A DNA stretch of 64,000 bases from Melastoma dodecandrum. Lineage: Eukaryota; Streptophyta; Magnoliopsida; Myrtales; Melastomataceae. Both the position numbers and the translations under genes were made by a program. Location of the stretch: positions 1,054,001 through 1,118,000 of the forward strand of contig JARUPY010000085.1 in NCBI GenBank assembly GCA_029817715.1, given 5' to 3'. The notes below the pieces were generated by a model. It was not told where the DNA came from, did no database searches, and saw nothing but the letters and a program-made list of their open reading frames with translations. Within the stretch, counting starts at the first letter, position 1. Every line of letters starts with the position of its first letter. Shown one piece after another: positions 46,134 through 58,522 of this stretch.

Positions 46134-48184
46134 ATGTCGAAGGCGTCCCGTGTGCTTCCGTTCGTGGAAAGGTCGCGCCTCTTCTCCTCTGCAAGAACCG
46201 GTGAGCGGAATCTCACCCCCACCCGCTTTAGGAATCTATGCGATTTCCCGGAAGCAACCTTGGGGTTTTCAGTTTTTTGCTGTAAATATTTGAACTTTGG
46301 GATCTCCTCCTTGTTGTGTTATCTGGGTGTGTCGTGGATCTTGGATTTTTTTCTTTTTTCCATTCTTTTTGGCGCCTTCTTTGGGAATCAGTGTGTTTGG
46401 CTGGATGAGGTTTTGTTGAGTTTATGGTTGCCGTGTCGGAGAAGCGAGATGTAGCGTGTGCCTGATATTTTGCTGTTTTGCTAGTGTTGGCCGCGGGAGT
46501 TGATTACGATCAGCGGCGCCAGAAATCTGATGCTTCTACTTCTGTCTCCACTGATATACCGAGTTTACTGGGACGGCGGAGGAGGATCTCAAAAGAAGAG
46601 CGGCATGCTATGGTGGAGTCTTATGTGAATGAGTATGTACTACTGGAGTCTTATGTTCTCCTTCGCTTCATGACTCTGTAACATGGCACATAGGATGCAG
46701 TGGTCAAATCACATTCCTTGAGTTGGCTAGTGTTGTTGGATTATCTTCTTTCATCACATCGCATCCATGATTTGACCTGCCTTAGTATAATGACCGACCT
46801 GTTTGGATTTAATCTGCTTCCAGTGTTTGAGTTATGGATCTTTACACGTTCAGCATGTTTATGATATCTTCACAAGACGACTCGTGATGCAGGTACCGAA
46901 AACGGAACAATGGGAAGTTTCCATCTGCAAAAGATGCTATGAAACATGCTGGTGGTGGTTATTATGTTGTGAGAAAGATCGTTCAGGAGTTAGAGTATGC
47001 TTCCAGATCACCTCAACTGAGTAGTAGAAATATAATTTCAGCAGAGAGTGAGCATGGTGATTTCGTCGAAGAAGTTGCTCGGAAACACACTAAATTGCAT
47101 GTAAAGGTAGCTGATCGTTTCAAGGGATATAAACCTTGGAAATTTAAGAATTGCCTCTCTTCGTTCCATTTCTTTTTATTTGGGATACAATAGCTCATGT
47201 TTTGTACATCTATGTGTTAACCAGCCAAGACAGGTAACTAGAAGATGGCATTTTTCTTAAGTACAATTCTGTAATATATACAGTTTGCAGAAGCATAGCC
47301 ATGTGGAAAAAAATGATTTGAGGCTTCATACCTTGGTAAAACCTGATGAAAATAATATAGGTCACATCAGATCGTTATATTTTCCACACAAAGCTGGATC
47401 TAGTTTTCATGTTTCATATGTCGGGTGTTGTTAATGATGTGTGACTACAGAACTTCTGTTACATCTGGTTTTGTCTGAGAAATTGAAACCCATGCTTTCT
47501 TGAGTCAATTACCTATAAGAATATTAGGTTTTCATTTTTATCTTGTTGATCTCAGAGAACAAAAGAGGGTGTTAAAGATACTTCTATCAGCTCAGTCAAA
47601 TTGGACTTCCATTATAAGGAGGAAGATTATCTCCATGAAACTGATCGTACGAAGTGGAATGCTAAGAATGTGGAACAACGGGTGGTTGGTTCAAATGTTA
47701 ACCCAACAGCTGATTTGAGAAGTCATACAGAAAAGGCGGAAGAATCTGCTACTTTGGAGGCCAATCAGCTTACTTCACAGTCACATTCAGGTCCTGAAGT
47801 ATCTGATAGGTACGTGCCGATTTCACTGTTATGTCGAATAGAATGACCGGATCGCAGAGTCTTTTTGGGTAATTTACATCCACGTGAAAGCATTAGGCAA
47901 AGCGTGGGAAGCTTTGATTCTTTCTTTAGTTGTAATATAGCGGACATACATTGATTCAGGCCTTCGTTTGATCCTAACTCCTAAGTTTTGTTTCTACTTA
48001 GGATTTTCCCCGCTTGGATTGAATGTGAGCCCTAATATACACACATTAATTAGTTATTTTTTTATCTTGCTATTTCCATTTCTCCAGAAGGAAAGAAGAT
48101 GCAGGTTACTCTGGAGAAACGTCCTTCTGGGGAAGTCTTAAAACTATCGCCGGTGGTTTCATCAGCATCTGGAGAAGGAAGTGA
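46134..48184 (+). CDS. Conserved plant protein of unknown function, possibly mitochondrial
   Basis: Five exons fit in phase with GT-AG borders: 46134-46200, 46485-46632, 46893-47106, 47556-47809, 48088-48184, giving 259 residues. The start MSKASRVLPFVERSRLFSSA is rich in Arg and Ser without acidic residues near the tip, like a mitochondrial presequence. The conserved core is GRRRRISKEERHAMVESYVN, EYRKRNNGKFPSAKDAMKHA, GGGYYVVRKIVQELEYASR, a helix-rich basic domain found in plant proteins of unknown role; it may bind nucleic acid. The rest is hydrophilic and poorly conserved, ending FWGSLKTIAGGFISIWRRK. I recognise the core but no function. Start, exon 3 and the last exon are the best-supported parts. 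Confidence 0.72.
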
Positions 48185-48844
48185 ATTGCTGCCAGCCAGG
48201 ACTTGGATCACCCCTTGAGGCATATTCTCTCAGAGTTTGGCACTTCTTCTGATTCATCTTTGCCATGCTGAGCTGAACCGAGTTTGGAAATCTTACTAAT
48301 GACGATGCTCGAATTCATTGTCTTCATCTACATTCGTTTTTTTGTGGATATGCTGTCGAATTTCAGAGGAAACTGCTCGACAAGCTGTCCATGGTCCCCA
48401 TACAAAAGGAATATCGGGGGCATTTTACTTTGCCGTCGCCTTGTCCATAGGTAAGAGAGGGGTTTGGTATTGTAAAACACCATTGTTGTGGTGTCTTTTT
48501 GGTTCTAATATAATTTTATGGGCAGAAGATGGTTTCCGATGTGTCAAGAAAAGATTTGTAACGCAAATAAGTGATGACGGGTTAATTTTTATTTTTCTGT
48601 TTGATTTTCCTTCTGTTCAAGTAAAATTAACTATAGCCATAATATGAACTGATGCAGCAAACTGAAAAGCTTAAGAAAGTAGCATGCTTTTGGGTAAGTT
48701 TGTTATTTAACAGAAACAATACTTAAGACTTCAACAGACATACATCTCAAACCTTGGTAATATATGCCCTTTGGACAACCTTTTATATGTACTTGATTCG
48801 TAGCCTTAGTTTCCAATTCGTTCTTTCAATTCCTGTTAACAATT
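48185..48844. other. Intergenic
   Basis: 3'UTR of the preceding gene and spacer. An exon-like block with flanking AG and GT (about 48366-48450) gives no recognised protein and could be an alternative 3' exon. Confidence 0.4.
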
Positions 48845-50258
48845 GCTTCCTGTTCCACCTCCAAGACTACTGCATCCTGGTTCATTACTCTAGCGATCCT
48901 TCTAGCCCTCTCTCTGACCTCTGCCCATGCTGCCAAGACAACACTCCTTGGAACAAGCATCAGTGCCATCGACTGTTGCAGGAGGCGGACGCCGAACTGG
49001 GCAAGGAACAGGTATCGGCTCGTGACATGCTCGACCGGCTTCTGCAGAAAAGATGACAAACAGCACAGGGAAGGGCACGGTCGAGTACGTGGTTACTGAC
49101 CTGAGTGATGATGCATTGAAGCCAAAGCCTGGAACACTCCAATATGGGGCTAGCTTGATTAAGGAGAAGGTTTGGATCACGTTCAACAGGGACATGAAGA
49201 TCAGGCTTCAGAAACCTCTCCTGGTTAGCAGCTTCAACGCCATTGATGGCTGGGGCTCTCATATGAGATGGTCCTTGTCTTGTGGTCTACAGGGTGCGAT
49301 TTGAATTAGCGTGAAATTGTGATTGAAGTGTGGGTTGTGTATAATCATGAACTTCTAATTATTTCTCTGGTGACCGATGTTATCATCCACAACCTCAGAA
49401 TCCACCATTGTAAACCCCGAGGGTCGAGCCAGGTAGTCGGCCCTGATTCACATCATCAACCTCAGCTAGGTTGATGGGAATGCCATCCGAATCGTCATTT
49501 CATCTCATGTCTGGATCAACCACAATACCCTGCATGCTTGCCAGGATGGGCTCCTGGATGTCACACGTGGGACCACAGCCGTGACCATATTGAGCAACTG
49601 GTTCAGGGATCAGGACAAGGTCATGCTGCTTGGACATGACGACAGCTACTTGCGTGACAAGAATATGAAGGTCACTGTTGTGTACAACCACTTCGACCCC
49701 GATTGTTACCAGAGGATGCCAAGGTCAGCACATTTCAAATGATCCTCATTAACCATCTACTCCTTTACGATGTTCTTTCCTAACAATGTGGAGTGTGTCG
49801 AATCGTGATTATGTTTCAGGGTGCGTCATGGTTATGCACGTGTAGCAAACAATCTTTACCAGGTATGAGCACTAAATAGTCTACAATACGCCATTGGAGG
49901 AAGCATGGAGCCGAGCATCAAGAGCGAATCAAACCTTTTTATTGCTCCGCAAGGCACAGGCAAAGAGATGATTTTGACCAATTCGATTCACCTCGAAGCC
50001 TGAGCCTTTTTACCAACATGGATTGATAAGGGGCAGGTTACATGTAGACTTGGCAATGGTAATGGCAAATGGAGTTTCTACTCGGTTAGGGACAAGTTTG
50101 AGAATGGGGCGTCGTTTGGGCAGACAGGCCGTCGAGGTGCCGCAAAGCCTTGTTATAACAAGCAACAAGCTTTCCGTGACCCAAATGTCAATCTTGCCAG
50201 AGCACTGACTGAATCTTCTAGACACCTGAAGTGCTTGGTGAGCAGATCCAGATGCTGA
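48845..50258 (+). pseudogene. Pectate lyase, decayed copy
   Basis: Pectate lyases (PL1) cut cell-wall homogalacturonan by beta-elimination and need Ca2+. Family blocks appear in order: a signal-peptide-like SWFITLAILLALSLTSAHA, IDCCRRRTPNWARNRYRL, then in another frame GTVEYVVTDLSDDALKPKPG and ERD-like WITFNRDMKIRLQKPLLVSS, a scrambled part, IIHNLRIHHCKP, then NAIRIVISSHVWINHNTLHA, CQDGLLDVTRGTTAVTILSN, WFRDQDKVMLLGHDDSYLRD, NMKVTVVYNHFDPDCYQRMP, RHGYARVANNLYQ, YAIGGSMEPSIKSESNLFIA and WSFYSVRDKFENGASFGQTG. Frameshifts occur near 49050, 49280, 49400-49460 and 49865, and stop codons interrupt. The vWiDH motif reads VWINH. Together these show a dead gene. Confidence 0.8.
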
Positions 50259-50515
50259 GTCCGATCTCGAAATTTCCCCAACGAGCCATTCCAGATGATC
50301 ATTTTCCCCAATTTCCCTTGGTTCTTTTCATGTCACCTCCGAGATCAAGGACGTGAAATCTTACGCATCTCTAATAGTCATCCTAGAGAAGGCCTTTCTG
50401 TTCATGGCTGCCATTAAATCTCCGCATTATGGGATTGATCATTCAATAAATACTCTTCTATAAACATAGTTTACATGGAACAAAACTGTATTGGTATTAT
50501 AACGATTGCATCAGA

Positions 50516-52379
50516 CTACTCTCGCCTGTTCAACAGGATCTGAAACCCATTCACGAGCCTAGCTGATGGGAAGAACGACCTGCGATCTTCCTTCAGTTGG
50601 GTCCACCTGTCCGGTAAGATCCATCAGTAAAATAAAACCATTTCCTTGAATTCGATCCGCAAATATTGCAGTTACCTGTAAGTGGTAAGGAAGTAATGAA
50701 GAAACATGGCAATTTGGAGGCGGGCGAGCTCGGCTCCGGGACATAATCTTGCTCCACCACCGAACGGGGTATACAAGTGGCTGTTCCTCCAATTCCTCTT
50801 CTCCTGTGAATCGTTAAATACTAACACTCAGCCAAAGGACATCATGATTGAACCTAATGTTGTGTCGGGATCTAACGGAAGTGTTAGTACCTTGTTCTTC
50901 GGATCCGTCCATCTCCACGGATCGAACTCGAGTGCTCTGTCATATATGTTTTCGTTCAAGTGAACTGCTGAGAGGAATGGCACCACGAAGCATCCCTTGG
51001 GAATCACATAATCTTCATATGTGACCTCCTGAGTGGCCTCCCTCATCAGCCAGATTGCGATGCCTCCGAGTCGAAGGGTCTCATCGATGACCTGTTTCCA
51101 CCCTCTCACGTCAACTCCCGATGCCATGTTGAAGAAACAAGAGCGTAGAAAAACTTACACATTGAGTGAAGTTCATGCCTTCATAGTCCTCCCATGAAAG
51201 CAATGACTCAGGCTCTCCCTTCTTCAACTTTTCGTGCTCTTCCTGCACGACCGAATATGTGTTAGGCATATGCTCGAACTTGATACTCACATGTATTTAT
51301 TTTAGTACCTGAAGGTGCTCCAAGGCCTTGGGGCAGTGAGTGAGAAAATATGTAGCAAACAGCATGGTCTTAGCCGTTGTCTCATTCCCGGCGAATATCA
51401 TGTTGATAATGAAATCGGAGACGGCCTCGTTCGGGAGATTCTCTTCATCGACAAGCCTTCCCAACACTCCATTCCCGACTTCTCCTCGGCTCCCGATTCT
51501 TCTACTTTCAATTGTCTTGACAATCTTACTCACAATCTTCTCCCTTGCCTGGACATGGTTCATGTAAGTGATTGTGCCTTATGTATCTTTGGCGCAAATT
51601 TGATGAGCAACAAACAAGCTATAGCAGGCAATGTTTCGAAAGTGATGATGAAATATTGGGTGGTTGAGTGATTGATGTAAACCAACCTTCATAGCTGTAT
51701 GATATGCAAAGAAGGGAAAGTTTATTGGGAATGAAAGGCAACCGTCGACGAAGTCCGAGAAGAGCCTCGACATCTCGTTTATCTCAGATTCACTTGTTAT
51801 CCCCAGCAGCTGATTCACCATCAAATTAATAGCCACCTTTCTGCAGGCATCCTGTAGTACGAGGAGTTGTCCATCACGGAACCGACAGACATTCTCGAGC
51901 ATTACTAGCTGGATATCCCTCAAGAAATGGCTTCTAAGCTTCGCAGCCCTCATCATGTTCGATGCGATCCCATGTAGCCTCTTCTGCTGCTCTGCTTGTG
52001 CCGTTATCACGCCGTTCCTCCCAACGAGGTCCCTGAATGACTTAGGGTAGCTCGACCGGAACAACCTCCCCTCATTCTGCATCACGAAACGGTTGAACCC
52101 GGGGTCCACCGAAACCACCGCCCATTTTCCAAGCAAGCTACATGAGAATACCTTCCCAAACCTCTTGGACTGTTGCTCGACGAAACGAGGTGGATGGGGG
52201 CTCGCAACTGCAGCAAACCACTCAAAGGTGTCCCCGACCAGCGGCCAACCCTTACGCCCAGGCGGGAACTTGGACGTTCCTCGTTTCCTCTTCGTTAGGG
52301 ACGTGAAAACAAATGCTAGGATTATCGACGTGGTGAGCACATATGCTAAATTGGTATCCAAGAATCGGAATACACTCAT
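50516..52379 (-). CDS. Cytochrome P450, CYP724-like (CYP85 clan)
   Basis: ER-anchored monooxygenase. CYP724 enzymes (for example rice D11) act in brassinosteroid synthesis, at C-22 of sterol precursors. Six exons: 51687-52379, 51309-51548, 51159-51242, 50891-51091, 50676-50803, 50516-50606, giving 478 residues in phase. An N-terminal membrane helix (about 10-28) is followed by [37 protein letters not shown], the I-helix AGNETTA (284-289 region), [19 protein letters not shown], the ExxR motif ETLR (343-346), FDPWRW and the heme loop [14 protein letters not shown] with Cys427. [20 protein letters not shown] near the C-terminus fits CYP724 best. The ATG at 52379 is the first in frame; upstream frame codons lack ATG. 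The first exon of 231 codons is uninterrupted. The subfamily letter is not assigned. Confidence 0.88.
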
Positions 52380-55300
52380 ATTGGTATCGCAGCGGGAAAA
52401 CAAACGATGAGGGAGGAACGTTTGCCGGTTAGATAGGCGAAGAAGAATATTTGAGGGGGTGAGGTTTCTTTTTCATCGACTTTGCTTGTATATATGGCCT
52501 CTTTGTTGTTGTGAGTGCCATGCCATGTGAGAAACGAGATGGTGATGATAAAATAAGAAGGTCCAAGCAACCAAAGTTGACGTCGAGCAACAAGCATTAT
52601 TTTTCAGAGCATCCATGTTCCCCGCATTGGATGTGAACAACGATGATTTGCAAACGATCAGGGTGTGCTCCGTTCGAAAGGGATGGTTCTCGAAAGAAGC
52701 CCTTCGTGACTTGCTTGAGAGATGGCCTCGAACGAGAGGGTTTTTATTGAGCTGTTGGGAAGGTTAAGTTGCACGAATACGAAGAACTTCTAACGATGGT
52801 CCTCGGAGATCGATCAAAGTCCTCGCATCCTAGTTTAGGACAGTCCAAGTAATGCACCTCGAGTCTCGTATTCATCAATCTATGCAAGTAACTAGCGAAA
52901 TGGGGGTGTACGTCGCGAAAAAGTGTCCTTGTTTCCGACTCTGCCTTCTTTATACGTTTGCCCCCCGAAACTATGGCTGCGGCCGGATCTCGTCTCGCAG
53001 CAGCTGCAATTTGACGAGCCTAGAGGATGTCATGCCATGTTGCTCGAGCATCGCGGCCGTTCTCTTGCAGCGCTCCGTAGATCCAGGATTTTGTTCCGTC
53101 CGGGGATACAAGATATATCATAACAATAATAGTGGTACGGCGTAATGTAAACAAACAAACAAACAATAGCTAGAAAGAAGGGCCAGAGAGGAATGTCGAC
53201 ATTATAACACTCGCGCACGCACAAAAGTTTGGTATGCCTTTTATTTCACCCTTAATACTAATCAAAATAGAGATTCTTTTTGCCTGCACTTATCCCTACA
53301 AAAGCCTAACAAAATGTATCGTCATCTTCATCGCCCACTTTAGGTTATTTCTGGTGTGGGAGGTTTGAATTGAACCGATGCGATAACATGTAAAAACTTT
53401 ATTGTTTAAAAAAAAATTTAAATAAGTCTTAGAGCTATATTATATAATTTAACGGCGCAAATTAATCGATTTGTTGTCTGTCGTACCGCCCCCAGCTGGG
53501 AGGCAGCCCGAATGATAATGAAAGTCAAGGCTAAAGAGCTAAGAACATCACCTTTTTAAATCTATTGAAGACAAGACATATTTACATATATAAATTCTAT
53601 AGTAAGAATTCCCTTTTGTCATCCTGCCTAATAGCCAGCCATATGAAGAATAGAACATGATGATTGATGATGAAGATGATGGGAATATGTGGTAAAATGC
53701 TTTTAAAATTTTCTTTTAGGATCTAGCTAACAAGACATAGCTACTAGCATTCATATTTGAAATATGAATAAAAAAGAAGAAATGGAAGTGGGTCGTGGAT
53801 GTGAACGGAAACAAATGTGATTAGAATAGAGATGATGGGAAAAGGGGCAGATCCAATAAATAATAATAGTAATAATTTCATCAAAATAAACTAATATTTT
53901 AGTTGACCGTATTGCCCCTCGTGTGCTCCCCTAAATTCATGGCATTGATTCGGGGGTTGGGGGTGGGGGGAATCGTCATTTCGAGGGTTTGGAGCTGCCC
54001 TGCCCCTACCCACACCACATAATCATTAAGGGTTATTATGTTATGGAGCCACTAAAAGAGTTTGGTCAAAGATTTTTAGTGCTAACCCCTAGGAAAAGCC
54101 AAATCTTCATGCCTAAATTTAGACGATCAAAACGAGAGCCCATCATTACAATTCCCCATCTCATTCTTTTTCCTTTCCTTAATACTAAAAAATATCGAAA
54201 TTAGTCTTAAAATACTTCTATTATTAAATACTAAACCATAATCCAATCAAAAGCATGACATCTTTCTCGATCTATTATGGCTAAGATATTCTCCAAAATA
54301 TAAGCGAATTACTTTGAATAATTAAATAGCTATCCAAAATTTTCATTTATTTATTTTTGGAAATGATGTGTTTTGACTTCGAATTAATGGGCCCGATGGG
54401 TTCTAAGAGGAGGCCCATTTTGACCTGAGTGTGGTCCAATGGGCCTATGAGTTGAAAGCCCGGGTGTACTGTCCGAGAGGACTACGTGGCCTTTTTTTTT
54501 TTGTCTTTTTGCTGCAAGAACAGGAAGAACCGGCGACGGTCGAAGTCGGATTTTCAGGCGGTTGGAGGAAGGCGGAGGAGAAGAGGGGAAGGAGATGATG
54601 ATGGATGGTGTATTTGGTTTTCGATTCTTCTTCCGTTGGAAGCTCGAGTTGAGGTCGAGTTGCTCCGGTGTGATTGAGGGCGCCGTTGGTTTGGGGGGGG
54701 GGGGGGGGGGGAGGGGGCAAGCTTTTTGGCTTCTCCGTGATCGATTAGAGGTGGAATTTTTTTACTTTTTGCGTTCTGGGTCTGTCTCTATCCGTTTTGT
54801 ATAGTTTGTGCATTGTTACCAAGTGGAGATCAGTAGAGCGGTTGGTTCAAATGTCATTTTCGGCGGGATTGTCTATGATATTTCCTGCTGGAAAAAAAGA
54901 GCAAAAATGTTTCAACTTGATTTTATCAAGTGATGGGTTCTTCTCCGTTGGTTCTTTGCCATCGTATTTGTGCGTAAAGGTCGTCACTAAAATGGGTAAA
55001 CTCATTTCCTATGTAAAGGGAGTTCGGCCTTGTATATAAGCGGGCAATTTCCTCTACAGCCAATGCCAGGTTCGGCACGTGGGGCGGTCCGATATTTTAA
55101 CAATTCGGCCTTTTGCATGTGCCGATGATCCTCATCAAGAGGTCTAGTTAGCTTGTGTTATGTGTGGGGTTTTCTGTAGCTTGGTTTTTGAAGAGAAGAT
55201 TGCTTGCCAAGTGATGAAAGTCATAGGCTGCTTATGTTCATGAAGGCGAGAGTCAGAGATGTGTCTTCAGATAGAAAAGTTGGGGATCGAACTTCTTCAG

Positions 55301-55508
55301 AAGTAGCAGTTCAGATATTTACAAACTGCAAAGGCAGAATTTCTTCTTACAACATTTTACAACCCACCACATTCCTGAATACTACAAAGTTTATAAACAG
55401 GATGCTTAGTGTGAAGCCAGCTTCCTTTGCGAGGGCAATCACTATTTACCTATGGACATGCCAGAAACAGTTTGTACACTATTTCTTACTGTTTGTTTAC
55501 ATCTAAAT
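52380..55508. other. Large intergenic region
   Basis: No gene found in 3.1 kb. It holds the CYP724-like promoter, AT-rich spacer with scattered short ORFs, and a run of 19 G at 54693-54711 whose antisense reads as a false polyproline ORF. A 3'-end region for the GEM-like gene lies near 55500. Confidence 0.6.
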
Positions 55509-56489
55509 TTACATCTGATTAGCCATTTTGATGGCCTTCTCGAGATTCTTGTACGCTTTCTCGTACCTAAGGAAACCCATGAACCAGAAATCGTGATCAT
55601 CTTTCGTGCGTATCTCTATGAACTTCTGTGCAGGATTGTTCACGTTTTCGCTCTGGTTGGCGCTTTTTATCTTCCTTGTTGGGATCAATACCTGAAAACA
55701 ATGGAGGGCTTATCTTGACATCAGACTTATTTCATGGTTTGTAACAAGAAGTGGCAACATGCTTGTCCACCCGCTATCGAATTACTTAAAGAACTTGTGG
55801 GTTATGGTTTCCTGACTATGCTGTTACGATCTTAATTACCTTGTAAGGAACTCTGATGAGTTTTCCAGCATGGGAGGGGAAGGTGAGGGATCTGTCACTG
55901 CAGAACGCGACCCTCATGTTTGAGATGAACAGCAGCCCTGCTATGGGACCCTTGCTCGTCGATAAGTAGCACTGTGATGCCTTTAGGAGCTTTTCTCCAT
56001 CGATAGTCCCAAAAACTTGCTTGAATATATTCTTCCTCCCCCCTTCCCTGATGATCTTCGCCCCCAAACTCAGTTTCCCTTTGACTGTTTCGGAGAATTT
56101 CGACCCCATCTTAACTGCATAAATCACATTGATTGTGGGAATTTGGGCACACAATTTAAGTTACTAGCTGATTGTACAGGATACTGCAGAAGGAAGCTTA
56201 CCATGGTCGCAAACTCGAAACACGAAACTACTGCCTTTCCTGCCAAGGTTCTCCTTATCCCCCCTCCTGGGATAGTCTTCTGTTCCTGTGGTAGTAAAGT
56301 TCATCCCGAATCTCATGTTAGGAATCAAAAGGGCGAGGAGGCCCGAGGCAATTACCTACCCGTCTTGAAGAAGGGAGAGCCATAATCATAAGCGAAGGGG
56401 CTGTGGGTTGCGCTTCCCGGCTCGGACTGGGAGAAGAACCTCTGGTGAGGGCTCCTCAGTGGACTCCAACAACTGAAATCTTCCTTCAT
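55509..56489 (-). CDS. GEM-like protein with GRAM domain
   Basis: Plant GRAM-domain protein of the GEM/FIP1 (ABA-responsive) family; GRAM domains bind phosphoinositides at membranes, and GEM modulates GLABRA2 expression. Four exons: 56360-56489, 56202-56285, 55840-56114, 55509-55691, giving 223 residues. The N-terminus is Ser/Pro-rich and poorly conserved (MKEDFSCWSPLRSP). SKFSETVKGKLSLGAKIIRE leads into the GRAM core, with NIFKQVFGTIDGEKLLKASQ, CYLSTSKGPIAGLLFISNMR, VAFCSDRSL and IRVPYKVLIPTRKIKSANQS. The end EIRTKDDHDFWFMGFLRYEK is diagnostic. The start at 56489 is the first ATG in frame. All splice borders are GT-AG. The member number in the GEM-like family is not assigned. Confidence 0.9.
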
Positions 56490-57739
56490 ATTGGATTGAG
56501 GATTCTCTTCAGCTTTTGCTTTCGGTATGAGCAAGGTAATATATTATATCAAGACCCACAATGCACAAACAAAATGCCACCTTATAACAACATGAGCCAA
56601 GGACTAATTCAATCATGTAAGAAGAAGTTTCCGCTGATGGTAAGGATGTCTGACAAAGTGTGCCCCATGAAAACAACATTAAACATTTGTATTAATCTAG
56701 TCAGTGGGCATGACTTTTTAATCACTTTGGGGGGAGATTTGAGTTCTATCCTTTTAGGCCGTGTTTGGCCAATTGGGAAACGAAAATAATGGAATTTCTT
56801 AGCACTTCCCTCTTTGCGTATGGAAATTTCTTCCGCCTTTCCGCTGCATTTCCACCCCAATATAGTTTATCCATTGTGCGGTTTGCGTGATCCATTAACA
56901 CGAACCAAAGATGCCGTAAGGCTTTCCCAGTTCCATCCAATCCCAAGTCTTTAAATCGATGCTTCAGTTATTTGGAATGGGCTTCAGATCCGGGCCACGG
57001 GATTTGCCAAATTGGGCTTGGTCTTACAATGTATGGGCTTTTATCTTAATCGAGTTTTGGAATCCATGGGCTTCGAATTGGGCCAGAAGTTATGCGTTGG
57101 ACTGCTAGTCTTCAAGGCATGAGGAGCATTATCAAATCGAAAGTGAAATTTCAAGGTAGTGATGCGTTCAGCTCGCGGTTTCACCGCGTGCGGAATTTCC
57201 GTTCTCTCCAACCCAGGTTGATCAAACAATCATCCGGAAGTCCCAAGTCTTCGTGGGACGGGTCGTGGTTGTGGGCAGGGAAGGCTCGAGTTTGGTCTCT
57301 TGTCGAAGGAGATGACGAGGTTGATGTTCCAATCACTTCCTATTCGCGCATGGTATACATATCCCTTGTCAACATCCTTACTTTTATCAAAGGAGGAGGC
57401 TTGAGTTGAATATGGTTATCCGTCGTCACTGTACGTGGAATCAACAACCACACATATAGCCTTTGCTTTGTCCCCACCCCACTTTGGCTGATGACACCAT
57501 GCATCGGCTTTTTCGGGGAACGATTTTCGCTATCTGACTATACATGTTCCGTATCCCCCTATCCATGGGACTCCATTACAAACAACATGGGATGAGTTCA
57601 TCCTGTCAAAGCTGCACATGATGAAGCCTTCTCTTCCTATTATGCATGGTGATGTGGGGATGGTTCAGTCAGACAATGCCACCAAAACTCAAGTCAAGTC
57701 AAGGTGGATTCACCCTGCTCCCATTCAACCGAGAGAGTC
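56490..57739. other. Intergenic; no gene recognised
   Basis: Upstream region of the GEM-like gene, then sequence with medium-length ORFs on both strands (such as 57092-57409) that resemble nothing I know. Given the repeats just downstream, these may be parts of an old transposable element. Confidence 0.4.
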
Positions 57740-58522
57740 AGAAAAACGCTAGTCGATGAAGCGAATTGCTCGAGGCAAGGATTCTCTCGAGTAAGTTTCA
57801 CTCGAGATGATGTCGAGAAGGTTCATCTTGAGACATCGTAACCCAAGTCTAATTGAGAAGGTCCATCTCGAGACACTACCACAATCCAAGTCCACTCGAA
57901 AAGGTCCATCTCTAAATATTCCAACTCGATCGAGCCAAGTACGACATAAGTGTATTTCGAGATATCCAAACTCGAGTCTAGAATGGAAGGATTCAATTTG
58001 CTCGTCGTCGAACAATCGATCCTGTTCGATGTAGCCTATTCAAGAAGCCTTCATCTAGCCGATCGAGGGAGTCATCGTCATTGAGTAGTCGAAAGAGATT
58101 TTGTTCAAGAAACATTTTCAGTCGATCGAGATAAACATCTTGAGAAGACAACTCAGCTTCCATCTGATGGGTCAAGGAAGCTTAGTCGATCCTATCGAGA
58201 AAGCCAGCTTTCAAATAAGTCAACGCGAGAAGGACTTCATAAGGGAGAGTCGAATAATTTTAGTCGATTGTCAAGAAGGTATAATCGAGAAGATCCAGTC
58301 GAGTGATTTTCATTAGAGTATGCTTGCTCGAGAAGCATACATCTAGTCAACTCGAGGAGGCATCAACTCGCCGTCATCGAGAAGCCACCTCAAACAACGT
58401 TCACAAGACATATTGAGGAGCTTCGATGCCATCTCTAGAAGGTGTCATCGAGAAGACAACTTGAGCAGTTTTCATCGTACGGAACAAGGAGGCTCAGTCG
58501 ATCCTGTCAAGAAGGCCAGCTT
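57740..58522. repeat. Degenerate TCGAG-rich repeat array
   Basis: TCGAG/CTCGA words recur every few tens of bases. At about 57814-57915 a unit containing GAGAAGGTYCATCTCGAGACA repeats three times with a period of roughly 42 bp. A larger imperfect direct repeat of about 72-75 bp occurs at about 58139-58210 and 58448-58522, both ending in GCCAGCTT. Such Ser/Arg-free, open-frame repeats are often old LTR or satellite sequence. The element type is unknown. Confidence 0.6.

Noticed and set aside
54445..54720. Minus-strand ORF starting with a polyproline run
   Set aside because: It is the antisense of a 19-base G homopolymer; no domain and no splice context.
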